From Myxococcus qinghaiensis (GTDB taxonomy: Bacteria > Myxococcota > Myxococcia > Myxococcales > Myxococcaceae), in NCBI RefSeq assembly GCF_024198215.1, contig NZ_JAKCFA010000016.1, positions 186,001-250,000 of the forward strand: a stretch of 64,000 bases of DNA, read 5' to 3'. The first letter of the stretch is position 1. Every line of letters starts with the position of its first letter. Made by a program: the position numbers and the translations under genes. The notes under the pieces are model-generated. The model was given only the letters and a program-made list of their open reading frames with translations, made no database searches and was not told the DNA's origin. Below are positions 35,231 to 43,491 of the stretch, piece after piece.

Positions 35231-36852
35231 GGCGTCAAATCCCGGAGGTCGCCGGAGAAGGGGACACACGCGTCGAGCACCTGGCGCGTGAAGGCCCGGG
35301 AGCCGAAGCGGCACGCGTAGTAGGCCATGCCGTGGATGCGCTCCTGCGGAGCCCCGTCCGGGACGAGCATGGCGCGCAGCCGGTCCACGCGCTCGGTCGT
35401 GACTTCGTCGCGCAGCGCGAGCGCGCGGCCATAGCGGGCCGACAGTCGCGCCACCGCGGCGCGCACGGTGCCCCGGGTGCGCTTGAGCGCGTCGAGCAGC
35501 TGCGGGTCGAGCTTGAGCATCGCCTCGCCCATGCGGTCCAGCTCCGAGGCGAAGGCGCCGAAGAGCCGCGCCTCCAGCGTGCCCGCGGGCTCGTAGGGCT
35601 CCGCCGCGTCGCGTGTGGAGAGCCTCGTCAGCAGCGCGTCGCGGGGCTCGCCCACCTCGTCCGGCGTGAGGCCCAACTTGTGGAGAAGTCTGCGGGCACG
35701 GTCATCCAGCACGCGGAAGCGGGCGCGCGGCACCACCAGCGGCATGGGCAGGCCCGCGTGCTCATAGAGGGGAGACAGCTGCGCGAAGTAGGAGACCTCG
35801 CCCGGGCCGCCGACATAGGCCGCCGTCGGCAACCACGTGTCCTGGAGGAGCGGACGCAAGAGCGCGGAGGTGGTGAAGCGCAGCGGCTCGCGCTCAAGCC
35901 AGTCCAAGAGCTCCTTCGTCGTCACCGTGGCGCCGCGCGGGTGGCCCACCAGGGTCCACGTGTCGGGGCCCGCGGGGTCCATCCGGTAGCGCGCGCCCTC
36001 GATGCCGTCGGGAGAGAAGAAGCCGAGCGGCGAGCCGGGACGGATGTGGACCTGCTCGGAGAAGCCCGCCTGCGTCAGCGCCTCCACGCGACGCGAGAGC
36101 GCCGTGGAGATGGCGGAGGCGTCCTGAATCGCGAGCCGGTGGATGGGCGCGGCGAAGGGCGCGAGGCGCGCGTCCCTCGGGTCGATGAAGACCAGGCCCT
36201 CATCGGCGAAGAGGGTGGCGAGCACCTGGGTGAACGCCTCCGCGAGCGTCGCGTCGGGCTGGTAGGCGCGCGCGAGCAGCTCCAGATGTTCGGAGGCCTG
36301 GGGCTCTCCGCCCAGCTCACCGCGCAGGGCCTCCAGGGCCTGGGTGACTCCCGCCCCCAGCTTGCGGTGGGCGACGGGCGCACGCGAGGCAGCGGCCTCC
36401 GGAACGTCCAACGCCACGCGCTTCGCGGAGCCTCGCGGGCTCGCGACGAAGCAATGGTCCACCTCCGGCAGGTCGTGGTCCTCGGTTTGAAGCCAGAAGA
36501 CGGGAACACAGGGCCGCCCGGTTTCTTCCCGAAGCGCGCGCGCGGCGCTGATGGCGGCGGCGGCCTTGTAGAGCGTGAAGAGCGGCCCGAGGAACAACCC
36601 CATCTGCTGGCCCGTCACCACGGCGATGGTGCCAGGGCGGGCAAGCTCCTTCAGATGACGCTCGCGCGCGGGGCTCGGCGCGAGGCGTGCGTTCTGGGCC
36701 GACACGACGTCGAGCAGGGCCGACGACATGGGGCGTGAGGCGGCGGCGGCCGCGGCCTCCGCGCGAGCGGCGCGGTGACGGAAGCGGTCGGGCAGGAAGG
36801 CGAGCGCGCGTGGGTCTCCCTTGAGCCACGCGGTGGGAAAGGAAGGCGTCAC
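35227..36852 (-). CDS. bshC: putative cysteine ligase of bacillithiol synthesis, 541 aa
   Basis: BshC adds Cys to GlcN-malate, the last step of bacillithiol synthesis. Recognised by GTIAVVTGQQMGLFLGPLFT, VFWLQTEDHDLPEVDH, and GGPGEVSYFAQLSPLYEHAG, the family's key blocks. The family is close to 540 residues. GTG 36852 is chosen because it gives VTPSFPTAWLKGD as start and the usual length; the ATG 63 bases earlier adds unrelated residues. No clear Shine-Dalgarno precedes it. First gene of the operon, divergent from the PIG-L gene (143 bp gap). Confidence 0.92.
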   Translation of the reverse strand: MTPSFPTAWLKGDPRALAFLPDRFRHRAARAEAAAAAASRPMSSALLDVVSAQNARLAPSPARERHLKELARPGTIAVVTGQQMGLFLGPLFTLYKAAAAISAARALREETGRPCVPVFWLQTEDHDLPEVDHCFVASPRGSAKRVALDVPEAAASRAPVAHRKLGAGVTQALEALRGELGGEPQASEHLELLARAYQPDATLAEAFTQVLATLFADEGLVFIDPRDARLAPFAAPIHRLAIQDASAISTALSRRVEALTQAGFSEQVHIRPGSPLGFFSPDGIEGARYRMDPAGPDTWTLVGHPRGATVTTKELLDWLEREPLRFTTSALLRPLLQDTWLPTAAYVGGPGEVSYFAQLSPLYEHAGLPMPLVVPRARFRVLDDRARRLLHKLGLTPDEVGEPRDALLTRLSTRDAAEPYEPAGTLEARLFGAFASELDRMGEAMLKLDPQLLDALKRTRGTVRAAVARLSARYGRALALRDEVTTERVDRLRAMLVPDGAPQERIHGMAYYACRFGSRAFTRQVLDACVPFSGDLRDLTP

Positions 36853-36995
36853 GGGGCGCGGTGATAACAGGTCATCTTCTTGTCGGCACGGAGAAGGACG
36901 GTGACTGTCACGCAACGTGAGGCCGTGGCTGGACGCGTCATGGGATGAAAGCCAGGCGCGCGTGGGTGGAGACCTTGTTGTAGGGTCCGCTGCGG

Positions 36996-39482
36996 ATGCG
37001 AACCCTGCTCACCTTTGGCATGACGCTGGCCATGAGTCTTGGATTTGGGACTTCGGCTTTCGCCCAGGCACCTCGGCAACCCCACGCGGGGGAAATCGCG
37101 GCCGGACTCCGACGGCTCGGCGTGACGGGCAGCGTGCTCTACGTCGCGGCCCATCCGGACGACGAGAACACGCGCTTTCTCGCCTGGCTGGTCGGTGAAC
37201 GCGGCCTGCGCGCCGGCTACCTGTCGCTCACGCGCGGTGACGGCGGACAGAACCTCATCGGCACCGAGCAGGACGAGCTGCTGGGGCTCATCCGCACCTA
37301 TGAGCTGCTGGCCGCGCGCCGCGTGGACGGCGCCGAGCAGTACTTCACCCGCGCACGCGACTTCGGCTACACGAAGTCCGCCGACGAGGCGCTGCGCATC
37401 TGGGGACACGACGCGGTGCTGGCCGACGTGGTGCTCGCCATCCGTCGCTTCCAGCCGGACCTCATCGTCACGCGCTTCAATACGAAGCCGCCCAACCACG
37501 GACACCACACCGCGTCCGCGCTGCTCGCCGCCGAGGCCTTCACCGCCGCCGCGGACCCCAAGCGCTTCCCCGAGCAGTTGGACCTGGTGAAGCCGTGGAA
37601 GGCGGACCGGCTGCTGAACAACGTCTCGACGTGGAGCCTCAAGCCCGACGCGGACATGTCGGGCTATCTCAAGGTGGATGTCGGCGGATACGACGCGCTG
37701 CTCGGCCGCTCCTGGGGAGAAATCTCCGCGGAGAGCCGCAGCCAGCACAAGAGCCAGGGCTTCGGTGTCCCGGCCGAGCGCGGTCCGCTGCTGGAGTACT
37801 TCACGCCGCTCGACGGCACGGCTCCGAAGGCGGACGTGTTCGAGGGCCTGGATTTGTCCTGGCGCCGCTGGAAGGGCACGGAGGCCGTGGCCCGCGCGGT
37901 GGACGACGCGGTGAAGGGCTTCGATGCGCGCGCGCCGTTCCGCACCGTGCCCGCGCTCCTGCGCGTCCATGAGGCGCTGTCCGCGCTGCCCGCGGACCAC
38001 CCGTGGAAGGCGCTCAAGCTGCGCGAGACGGAGTCGCTCATCGCCGCGTGCGCGGGGTTGTTCCTGGAGGCGAGAGCTCCGGAGGCCACGGGTGTGCCCG
38101 GCGCTCCGGTGGCGCTGAGTCTGTCCGCGCTGAACCGCTCGCCCGCGGCGCTTCGGCTGGTGAGCGTGACGCTCCCGGGTGGAGAGAGCGTGCCGGTGAA
38201 CGCGGCGCTCGCCGAGCACACGCCCTTCAAGCTGGAGAAGAAGGTGACGCTGCCGGAGGACGCGGTCATCACCACGCCGTACTGGCTGCGCAAGCCCTTC
38301 GCTGGCGGACTCTTCGCGTTGGAGGACTCGGACCGCGCGCTGACGGGGTTGCCCGAGGGAGGCCCCGCGCTGTCGGTGACCTTCGTCTACGAGGTGGGCG
38401 GCCGGCGCATCAGCGTGGCGCGGCCGGTGGTGCATGTGTGGACGGACCCGGTGCGCGGAGAGCTGTACCGCGCGTTCGAGGTGGTGCCCGCCGTCACCGC
38501 GACGCTGGAGCGCGACCGGGTGATGTTCCCCAACGGGGCGCCGCAGGCCCTCTCCGTGGTGCTGGGCGCCGGACGCGCGGAGGCCACGGGCAAGGTGCGA
38601 CTGGAGCTGCCGCAGGGCTGGCGCTCGGAGCCGACGGAGCACGCCTTCCAGCTCGCCGCGCGCGGTGATGAGCGCACCGTCCAGTTCCGGGTGACGCCGC
38701 CCAAGGGCGCCACGGAGAAGGGCCGCCTGCGTGTCGTCGTGGACAGCGGAGGCCGCTCGGAGTCGTGGCGCGTGCGCGCTGTCGCCCACGAGCACCTGCC
38801 GCCCCTCGCGGTGCGCCAGCCCTCCGAGGCGACGCTGATTCCCTTCGCGCTCGCGACGAAGGTGAAGCGCCTGGGCTACATCCCGGGCCCCGGAGACCGC
38901 GTGGCGGAGAGCCTGGCGGCGGTGGGCTACGAGGTGACGGTGCTCCCCGAGGAGCGGCTGGCCTCCGAGAAGCTGGAGCGCTTCGACGCCATCCTCGTCG
39001 GCGTGCGCGCCTTCAACGCGAACCCCCGCCTCGCTGTGCACCGCGAGCGGCTGCTCGACTACGTGAAGCAGGGAGGGCGCCTGGTGGTGCAGTACAACAC
39101 CAACAGCCGCGTGGGCCCGCTGGCCGCCTTCGTCGGGCCGTACCCGCTGGAGATTGGCCGCGAGCGCGTGACGGACGAGACGGCGGTGATGACGCCCGTG
39201 TCCAAAGATGAGCCGCTGTTGCGCACGCCCAACCGGCTCACGGCCGCGGACTTCGACGGCTGGGTCCAGGAGCGCGGCCTCTACTTCGCATCGAAGTGGG
39301 ATGACCACTACCGCCCGGTGTTCGAGCTGAACGACGCGGGTGAGGCGCCCCTGCGCGGCTCGCTGCTCGTCACCCGTCACGGCAAGGGCGTGTTTGTCTA
39401 CACGGGCCTGGCCTTCTTCCGTCAGCTCCCCGCCGGAGTCCCCGGCGCCTACCGCCTCCTGGCGAACGTCCTCGCGCAATGA
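36996..39482 (+). CDS. secreted PIG-L family deacetylase with long C-terminal region, 828 aa
   Basis: A signal peptide (MRTLLTFGMTLAMSLGFGTS, cut after AFAQ) leads to a LmbE/PIG-L domain in residues ~35-260: VAAHPDDENTRFLAWLV (HPDD metal site), LTRGDGGQNLIGTEQ, and NHGHHTAS with the third His. The remaining ~560 residues are beta-rich, with a final Rossmann-like domain including RFDAILVGVRAFNANPRL and LDYVKQGGRLVVQYN. It probably deacetylates a sugar or glycoconjugate outside the cytoplasm, so it is unlikely to take part in the cytosolic bacillithiol steps. Its ending overlaps the 56-aa ORF (ATGA). Confidence 0.87.
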   Translation: MRTLLTFGMTLAMSLGFGTSAFAQAPRQPHAGEIAAGLRRLGVTGSVLYVAAHPDDENTRFLAWLVGERGLRAGYLSLTRGDGGQNLIGTEQDELLGLIRTYELLAARRVDGAEQYFTRARDFGYTKSADEALRIWGHDAVLADVVLAIRRFQPDLIVTRFNTKPPNHGHHTASALLAAEAFTAAADPKRFPEQLDLVKPWKADRLLNNVSTWSLKPDADMSGYLKVDVGGYDALLGRSWGEISAESRSQHKSQGFGVPAERGPLLEYFTPLDGTAPKADVFEGLDLSWRRWKGTEAVARAVDDAVKGFDARAPFRTVPALLRVHEALSALPADHPWKALKLRETESLIAACAGLFLEARAPEATGVPGAPVALSLSALNRSPAALRLVSVTLPGGESVPVNAALAEHTPFKLEKKVTLPEDAVITTPYWLRKPFAGGLFALEDSDRALTGLPEGGPALSVTFVYEVGGRRISVARPVVHVWTDPVRGELYRAFEVVPAVTATLERDRVMFPNGAPQALSVVLGAGRAEATGKVRLELPQGWRSEPTEHAFQLAARGDERTVQFRVTPPKGATEKGRLRVVVDSGGRSESWRVRAVAHEHLPPLAVRQPSEATLIPFALATKVKRLGYIPGPGDRVAESLAAVGYEVTVLPEERLASEKLERFDAILVGVRAFNANPRLAVHRERLLDYVKQGGRLVVQYNTNSRVGPLAAFVGPYPLEIGRERVTDETAVMTPVSKDEPLLRTPNRLTAADFDGWVQERGLYFASKWDDHYRPVFELNDAGEAPLRGSLLVTRHGKGVFVYTGLAFFRQLPAGVPGAYRLLANVLAQ

Positions 39483-39649
39483 GTCCTCCCGTGAATCCGT
39501 CTCCCTCCCAGACGTCGCCCGAGAAGCGGCCCGAGCTGGATGACGCGCCGCCGCTCCTGGGCTCGTGGCGCAACGTCTACCTGTTGGTGTTCGGAGCCTT
39601 CGTCCTGTTCCTCGCGCTGTCGTCGCTGCTCACCTGGGTGTACTCGTGA
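39479..39649 (+). CDS. single-pass small membrane protein, 56 aa
   Basis: ATG 39479 overlaps the stop of the deacetylase gene (ATGA), and its own TGA overlaps the GTG of the symporter gene (GTGA). The protein has a polar Pro/Ser-rich N-terminus (residues 1-30) and one hydrophobic helix (NVYLLVFGAFVLFLALSSLL, about 33-52), ending WVYS. Both overlaps point to a real, translationally coupled gene. It may be an accessory subunit of the symporter; no family recognised. Confidence 0.7.
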   Translation: MSPPVNPSPSQTSPEKRPELDDAPPLLGSWRNVYLLVFGAFVLFLALSSLLTWVYS

Positions 39650-41358
39650 CCTTGCTCGACTGGGTGGTGCTCGTCGGAACGATTGCGTTCATCGTCATCT
39701 GGGGCATGTGGAAGTCCCGAGGCGCGAAGAACACCGAGGACTACCTGCGCGGTGCGCGCGAGCTGAAGTGGCCCACCATTGGCCTGGCGGTGATGGCCAC
39801 GCAGGCCAGCGCCATCACCTTCCTCTCCGTTCCCGGGCAGGCGTACGAAGACGGCATGCGCTTCGTGCAGTTCTACTTCGGACTGCCGTTCGCGATGATT
39901 CTCATCAGCGCGGTCTTCGTCCCCATCTACTACCGGCTGAACGTCATCACCGCGTACCAGTACCTGGAGTCCCGCTTCGACTTGAAGACGCGCCTGTTGG
40001 GCGCCTTCCTGTTCCTGGTGCAGCGGGGCCTGGCGGCGGGCATCACCATCTACGCCCCGGCCATCATCCTCTCCACCATCCTCGGCTGGCCGCTGGAGCC
40101 CACCGTCGTCGCCATGGGTGCCCTGGTCATCATCTACACGGTGACGGGCGGCTCCAGCGCCGTCAGCCAGACGCAGAAGCAGCAGATGGTGGTGATGATG
40201 GGCGGCATGGTGGTGGCCGCGCTGGTCATCCTCTGGCGCCTGCCCAAGCACGTGTCGTTCGGCGACGCCGTGGACGTCGCGGGCGCGTTCGGCCGGATGA
40301 ACGTGGTGAGCTTCGACTTCAACGTGCAGGACCGTTACAACTTCTGGTCCGGCATCACCGGCGGCTTCTTCCTGGCGCTGTCCTACTTCGGCACGGACCA
40401 GTCGCAGGTGGGCCGCTACCTGACGGGGCGCTCCATCACCGAGAGCCGGCTGGGACTGCTGTTCAACGGCGTCCTCAAGCTGCCGATGCAGTTCCTCATC
40501 CTCTTCGTCGGCATCCTCGTCTTCGTCTTCTACCAGTTCAGCACGCCGCCCCTGCTCTTCAATGACACGCTGGGTGAGCGCATGCGCGCGTCGACGCAGG
40601 CGGGCGAGTACGCGGCGCTGGAGGCGAAGTGGGAGCAGGTGCAGTCCAGCAAGCGCGCGGAGGTGGAGCGCTATCTGGCGGCGGGTGACGCGGGTGACGC
40701 CGCCACGCAGGCGGGAGTCCGGGAGACCCTGCGCGCCTCCTCGGGCGAGGCCAGCGCGGTCCGCAAGGAGGCCAAGGCCCTGGTGTCACGCGCGCTGCCC
40801 GGCGCGGAGACCAAGGACTCCGACTACATCTTCATCAGCTTCGTGAAGCGCTGGCTGCCCAGCGGGCTCTTCGGGCTGCTCATCGCCGTCATCCTGTCGG
40901 CGGCCATGAGCTCCATCGCCAGCGAGCTGAACGCGCTGGGCGCCACCACCACGGTGGACTTCTACCGGCGCGTGTTCCGTCCGGAGGCGTCGGACCGGCA
41001 CGTCCTCATCGCCTCCAAGCTGTTCACCGTGTTCTGGGGCCTGGTGGCCGTGGGCTTCGCGAGCTTCGCGTCGCTGCTCGACAACCTCATCCAGGCGGTG
41101 AACATCCTGGGCTCCATCTTCTACGGCACGGTGCTGGGCATCTTCCTGGTCGCCTTCTTCCTCAAGCATGTGCGGGGACACGCCGTCTTCACCGCCGCCG
41201 TCATCTCCCAGGTCACGGTGATTGGGCTCTTCATGCTCAGCGACATCGGCTACCTCTGGTTCAACGTCATCGGCTGCGCGCTCGTCGTCGCGCTCAGCCT
41301 GGCGCTCCAGGTCGTCATGCCCCGCGAGCCGCAGGCCACTCCCGCCGCTGGAGTGTAG
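39646..41358 (+). CDS. sodium:solute symporter (SSS family), 570 aa
   Basis: A multi-pass transporter of the SSS family. It has SRGAKNTEDYLRGARELKWP after helix 1, GLAVMATQASAITFLSVPGQ (helix with Na+ site residues), YRLNVITAYQYLESRF, GGSSAVSQTQKQQM, and LSYFGTDQSQVGRYLTGRS. A helical, charged insertion of ~80 residues (about residues 310-390, MRASTQAGEYAALEAKWEQV) is between transmembrane helices. The GTG start follows from the 4-bp overlap with the small membrane gene; no ATG fits. The substrate may be the product of the linked extracytoplasmic deacetylase; this is an inference. Confidence 0.9.
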   Translation: MTLLDWVVLVGTIAFIVIWGMWKSRGAKNTEDYLRGARELKWPTIGLAVMATQASAITFLSVPGQAYEDGMRFVQFYFGLPFAMILISAVFVPIYYRLNVITAYQYLESRFDLKTRLLGAFLFLVQRGLAAGITIYAPAIILSTILGWPLEPTVVAMGALVIIYTVTGGSSAVSQTQKQQMVVMMGGMVVAALVILWRLPKHVSFGDAVDVAGAFGRMNVVSFDFNVQDRYNFWSGITGGFFLALSYFGTDQSQVGRYLTGRSITESRLGLLFNGVLKLPMQFLILFVGILVFVFYQFSTPPLLFNDTLGERMRASTQAGEYAALEAKWEQVQSSKRAEVERYLAAGDAGDAATQAGVRETLRASSGEASAVRKEAKALVSRALPGAETKDSDYIFISFVKRWLPSGLFGLLIAVILSAAMSSIASELNALGATTTVDFYRRVFRPEASDRHVLIASKLFTVFWGLVAVGFASFASLLDNLIQAVNILGSIFYGTVLGIFLVAFFLKHVRGHAVFTAAVISQVTVIGLFMLSDIGYLWFNVIGCALVVALSLALQVVMPREPQATPAAGV

Positions 41359-41367
41359 GGGGCCGGC

Positions 41368-41395
41368 GCGTGAGCCTCCACGAAGAGGCTCACGC
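41368..41395. terminator. bidirectional terminator hairpin
   Basis: Perfect 11-bp stem GCGTGAGCCTC/GAGGCTCACGC with loop CACGAA, between convergent genes. Confidence 0.75.
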
Positions 41396-41413
41396 CGACG
41401 TCGACCGCGCGGG

Positions 41414-42343
41414 CTAGCGCGGGCCCACGAGGTACATGCAGGCTCCCAACGCGGGAGGCGGGATGACCTGCGAGAACCACGCCGGGCAGCCCGAGCCCAT
41501 GCTGCCCACGGTCATGGACGTACCCAGGCTCATCCCCGCCATCCTCCAGATGATGACCTGTCCCGAGCCCGGGTTGTGCCAGACGATGTCCGGGTTGCCA
41601 TCGCGCGTGTAGTCCGCGGTGGCGCCCACATAGAAGGCCAGGGACATTCCAGGCAGGGAGAAGGCGCCGATGATGGCGGTGTTGTTCATGCGCCAGATGT
41701 CGTTCTGTCCCGAGGTGCGGTTGCGCCAGAGCAGGTCCGTCCTCCCATCTCCATCGAAGTCCGCCGCGCCCACGATGTACCAGGGCAGCGAGCGAGGAAG
41801 CGGCGTGGAGAAGCCGATGGGCGTGGCTCCGGACATGTATTGGTAGAAGAACTGCCCCGAGACGCGGTTGTGCATCACCAGGTCCGTCTGCCCGTCCAGG
41901 TTGAAGTCGCCGGATGCGGCGACGTACCAGTCCGGCGAAGGGAGGACGCCTGAGATGGGCGCCATGCCGAGCACGCTGAAGGTGCTGCTGAGGAAGCGGA
42001 TGCCCTCGCCCGTCGACCCGAACGTGTGGAAGACGAGGTCCGGGTCCGACGTCGGTCCGCCGAAATTGGAGGCGGCCTGAACGACGAGCGACGGCGACAC
42101 GGCGGGCATCACCGCCGTGGTGGCCAGTGAGGGGCCGGCCATGACCCAGGTGAGCATGTTGCCTGTGCCCTGGTTCCTCCACAGCAAATCGGAGTCCGCG
42201 CCGCCATTGAAGCTCACGACAGTGCCGAGGATGGCCTGGGATTGGGTGCCCTCCGGCGCGATGCCTTCGTCGAGCCCTCCCTCCGGCGCGCCACAGCCCA
42301 GGACACTTCCAGCAAGACACAATGTCAGCACGGTCTTCTTCAT
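41414..42343 (-). CDS. FG-GAP/VCBS-type repeat lipoprotein, 309 aa
   Basis: Signal peptide MKKTVLTLCLAGSVLGCGAP with lipobox. The mature protein has FG-GAP-like repeats each carrying a D-x-D-G-x-x-D-L metal loop: ADSDLLWRN, SGDFNLDGQTDLVMHN, AADFDGDGRTDLLWRN and TADYTRDGNPDIVWHN, so a beta-propeller-like fold. Many similar myxobacterial proteins follow the W/H-R/N-x-x-S/T-G-Q pattern. ATG 42343 with GGGGGAG seven bases before it is preferred over an ATG five codons upstream. Role unknown; a surface or binding function is likely. Confidence 0.85.
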   Translation of the reverse strand: MKKTVLTLCLAGSVLGCGAPEGGLDEGIAPEGTQSQAILGTVVSFNGGADSDLLWRNQGTGNMLTWVMAGPSLATTAVMPAVSPSLVVQAASNFGGPTSDPDLVFHTFGSTGEGIRFLSSTFSVLGMAPISGVLPSPDWYVAASGDFNLDGQTDLVMHNRVSGQFFYQYMSGATPIGFSTPLPRSLPWYIVGAADFDGDGRTDLLWRNRTSGQNDIWRMNNTAIIGAFSLPGMSLAFYVGATADYTRDGNPDIVWHNPGSGQVIIWRMAGMSLGTSMTVGSMGSGCPAWFSQVIPPPALGACMYLVGPR

Positions 42344-42386
42344 GTTCAGCTCCCCCACGGGTGATTTCTCTTCGGAAACGATGGGA

Positions 42387-43397
42387 CTACGCGGCCATGG
42401 CCTCGGTGATGCTGAGCGCCGCCGGCGTGGTGACGATGCGCGAGAGCTTCAAGCCCGCCTGCGCGAAGAGCTTGCGGAAGTCCTCCTCCGTGCGCTCGCG
42501 ACCTGGCAGCGAGGCCATCATCATCACGTCCAGCACCTTGCCTCCGTGCGGCGCGTTGCCGGGAGGAATCACGGTGTCGATGACGAGGACACGCCCGCCT
42601 TCGGCCATGGCCTCGCGGCAGTGGCGGAGGATGCCGACGCACGTCTCGTCGCTCCAGTCATGGAGGATGCGCTTGAGGACATAGGCATCCGCGCCCTTGG
42701 GCACGGACTGGAAGAAGTCGCCCTCCACCAGCGCGCACCGCTCCGCGAAACCCGCCTGGGCGATGCGCGAGCCGACGAGCACCTGGGCATGGTCGAAGAG
42801 GACGCCGCGCACCTGGGGCGCCAGCTTGAGCACCCCGATGAGGAAGCCCCCGTGTCCGCCGCCTACGTCCACCACGCTGCCCAGCCCCGTGAAGTCGTAG
42901 CTGCCGGCGATGGAGCCGTTCTCCATGTCGGAGAGGCTGGACATGCCCTGGTGGAAGACGGCGCCCTGCACGGCGTCGTGGTTGAGGTAGTCGAAGAAGG
43001 GCTTGCCGAAGATGCGGTCGAAGGGCGTCTGGCCGGTGCGCACCGTGTCGACCAACTCGCCGGTGGGTGCCCAGAAGATGCGCTGCGTGAGCATCCGCAC
43101 GGCGCTGAGCAAGGAGCCGGGCGCATCCGAGCGCAGGTACTCGGCGGCGGGCGTCAGCGAGAAGAGTCCCGCCTCATCCTCGGAGAACACCTCCACGCTC
43201 GCGAGCAGGCGGAGGACCCGGTACAGGGACTGGGCATGCACGCCCAGCTCCTCCGCGAGCGAGGCGGCGCTCTTGGGCCCCTGGACCAGCTTGTCCGCCA
43301 CGCCCAGCTCCGCCACCGAGGACAGCGCGCCAGAGAGGATGAAGCCAAAGCCCAGGTCGACGATGCGCTGCGCGGGATGAACGGTGGGTGAAGTCAT
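42387..43397 (-). CDS. SAM-dependent O-methyltransferase (acetylserotonin/hydroxyneurosporene type), 336 aa
   Basis: An N-terminal helical dimerisation domain with winged helix (LAEELGVHAQSLYRVLRLLA) leads into a class I methyltransferase: VVDVGGGHGGFLIGVLKLAP (motif I, about residue 177), DFFQSVPKGADAYVLKRILH with DW, and GGRVLVIDTVIPPGN. The catalytic His of H-D-W-S-D (LHDWSDE) is present. This is the methyltransferase_2/O-methyltransferase family that methylates phenolic or polyketide hydroxyls. No biosynthetic gene is adjacent. The start at ATG 43397 (MTSPTVHPAQR) is chosen over ones 10 codons up. Confidence 0.88.
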   Translation of the reverse strand: MTSPTVHPAQRIVDLGFGFILSGALSSVAELGVADKLVQGPKSAASLAEELGVHAQSLYRVLRLLASVEVFSEDEAGLFSLTPAAEYLRSDAPGSLLSAVRMLTQRIFWAPTGELVDTVRTGQTPFDRIFGKPFFDYLNHDAVQGAVFHQGMSSLSDMENGSIAGSYDFTGLGSVVDVGGGHGGFLIGVLKLAPQVRGVLFDHAQVLVGSRIAQAGFAERCALVEGDFFQSVPKGADAYVLKRILHDWSDETCVGILRHCREAMAEGGRVLVIDTVIPPGNAPHGGKVLDVMMMASLPGRERTEEDFRKLFAQAGLKLSRIVTTPAALSITEAMAA

Positions 43398-43491
43398 GGC
43401 GCGCATCTTGGCCCAGGCCCCCGACACGAAGCCAATGCCTGCGCATACCCGCCGTCACAGGTCGGGATGTCTCACCGCGTCAGCCGCGCTG

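Noticed and set aside
36849..39479. An 876-codon minus-strand frame antisense to the PIG-L gene
   Set aside because: No domain; the plus-strand gene has signal peptide and HPDD site.
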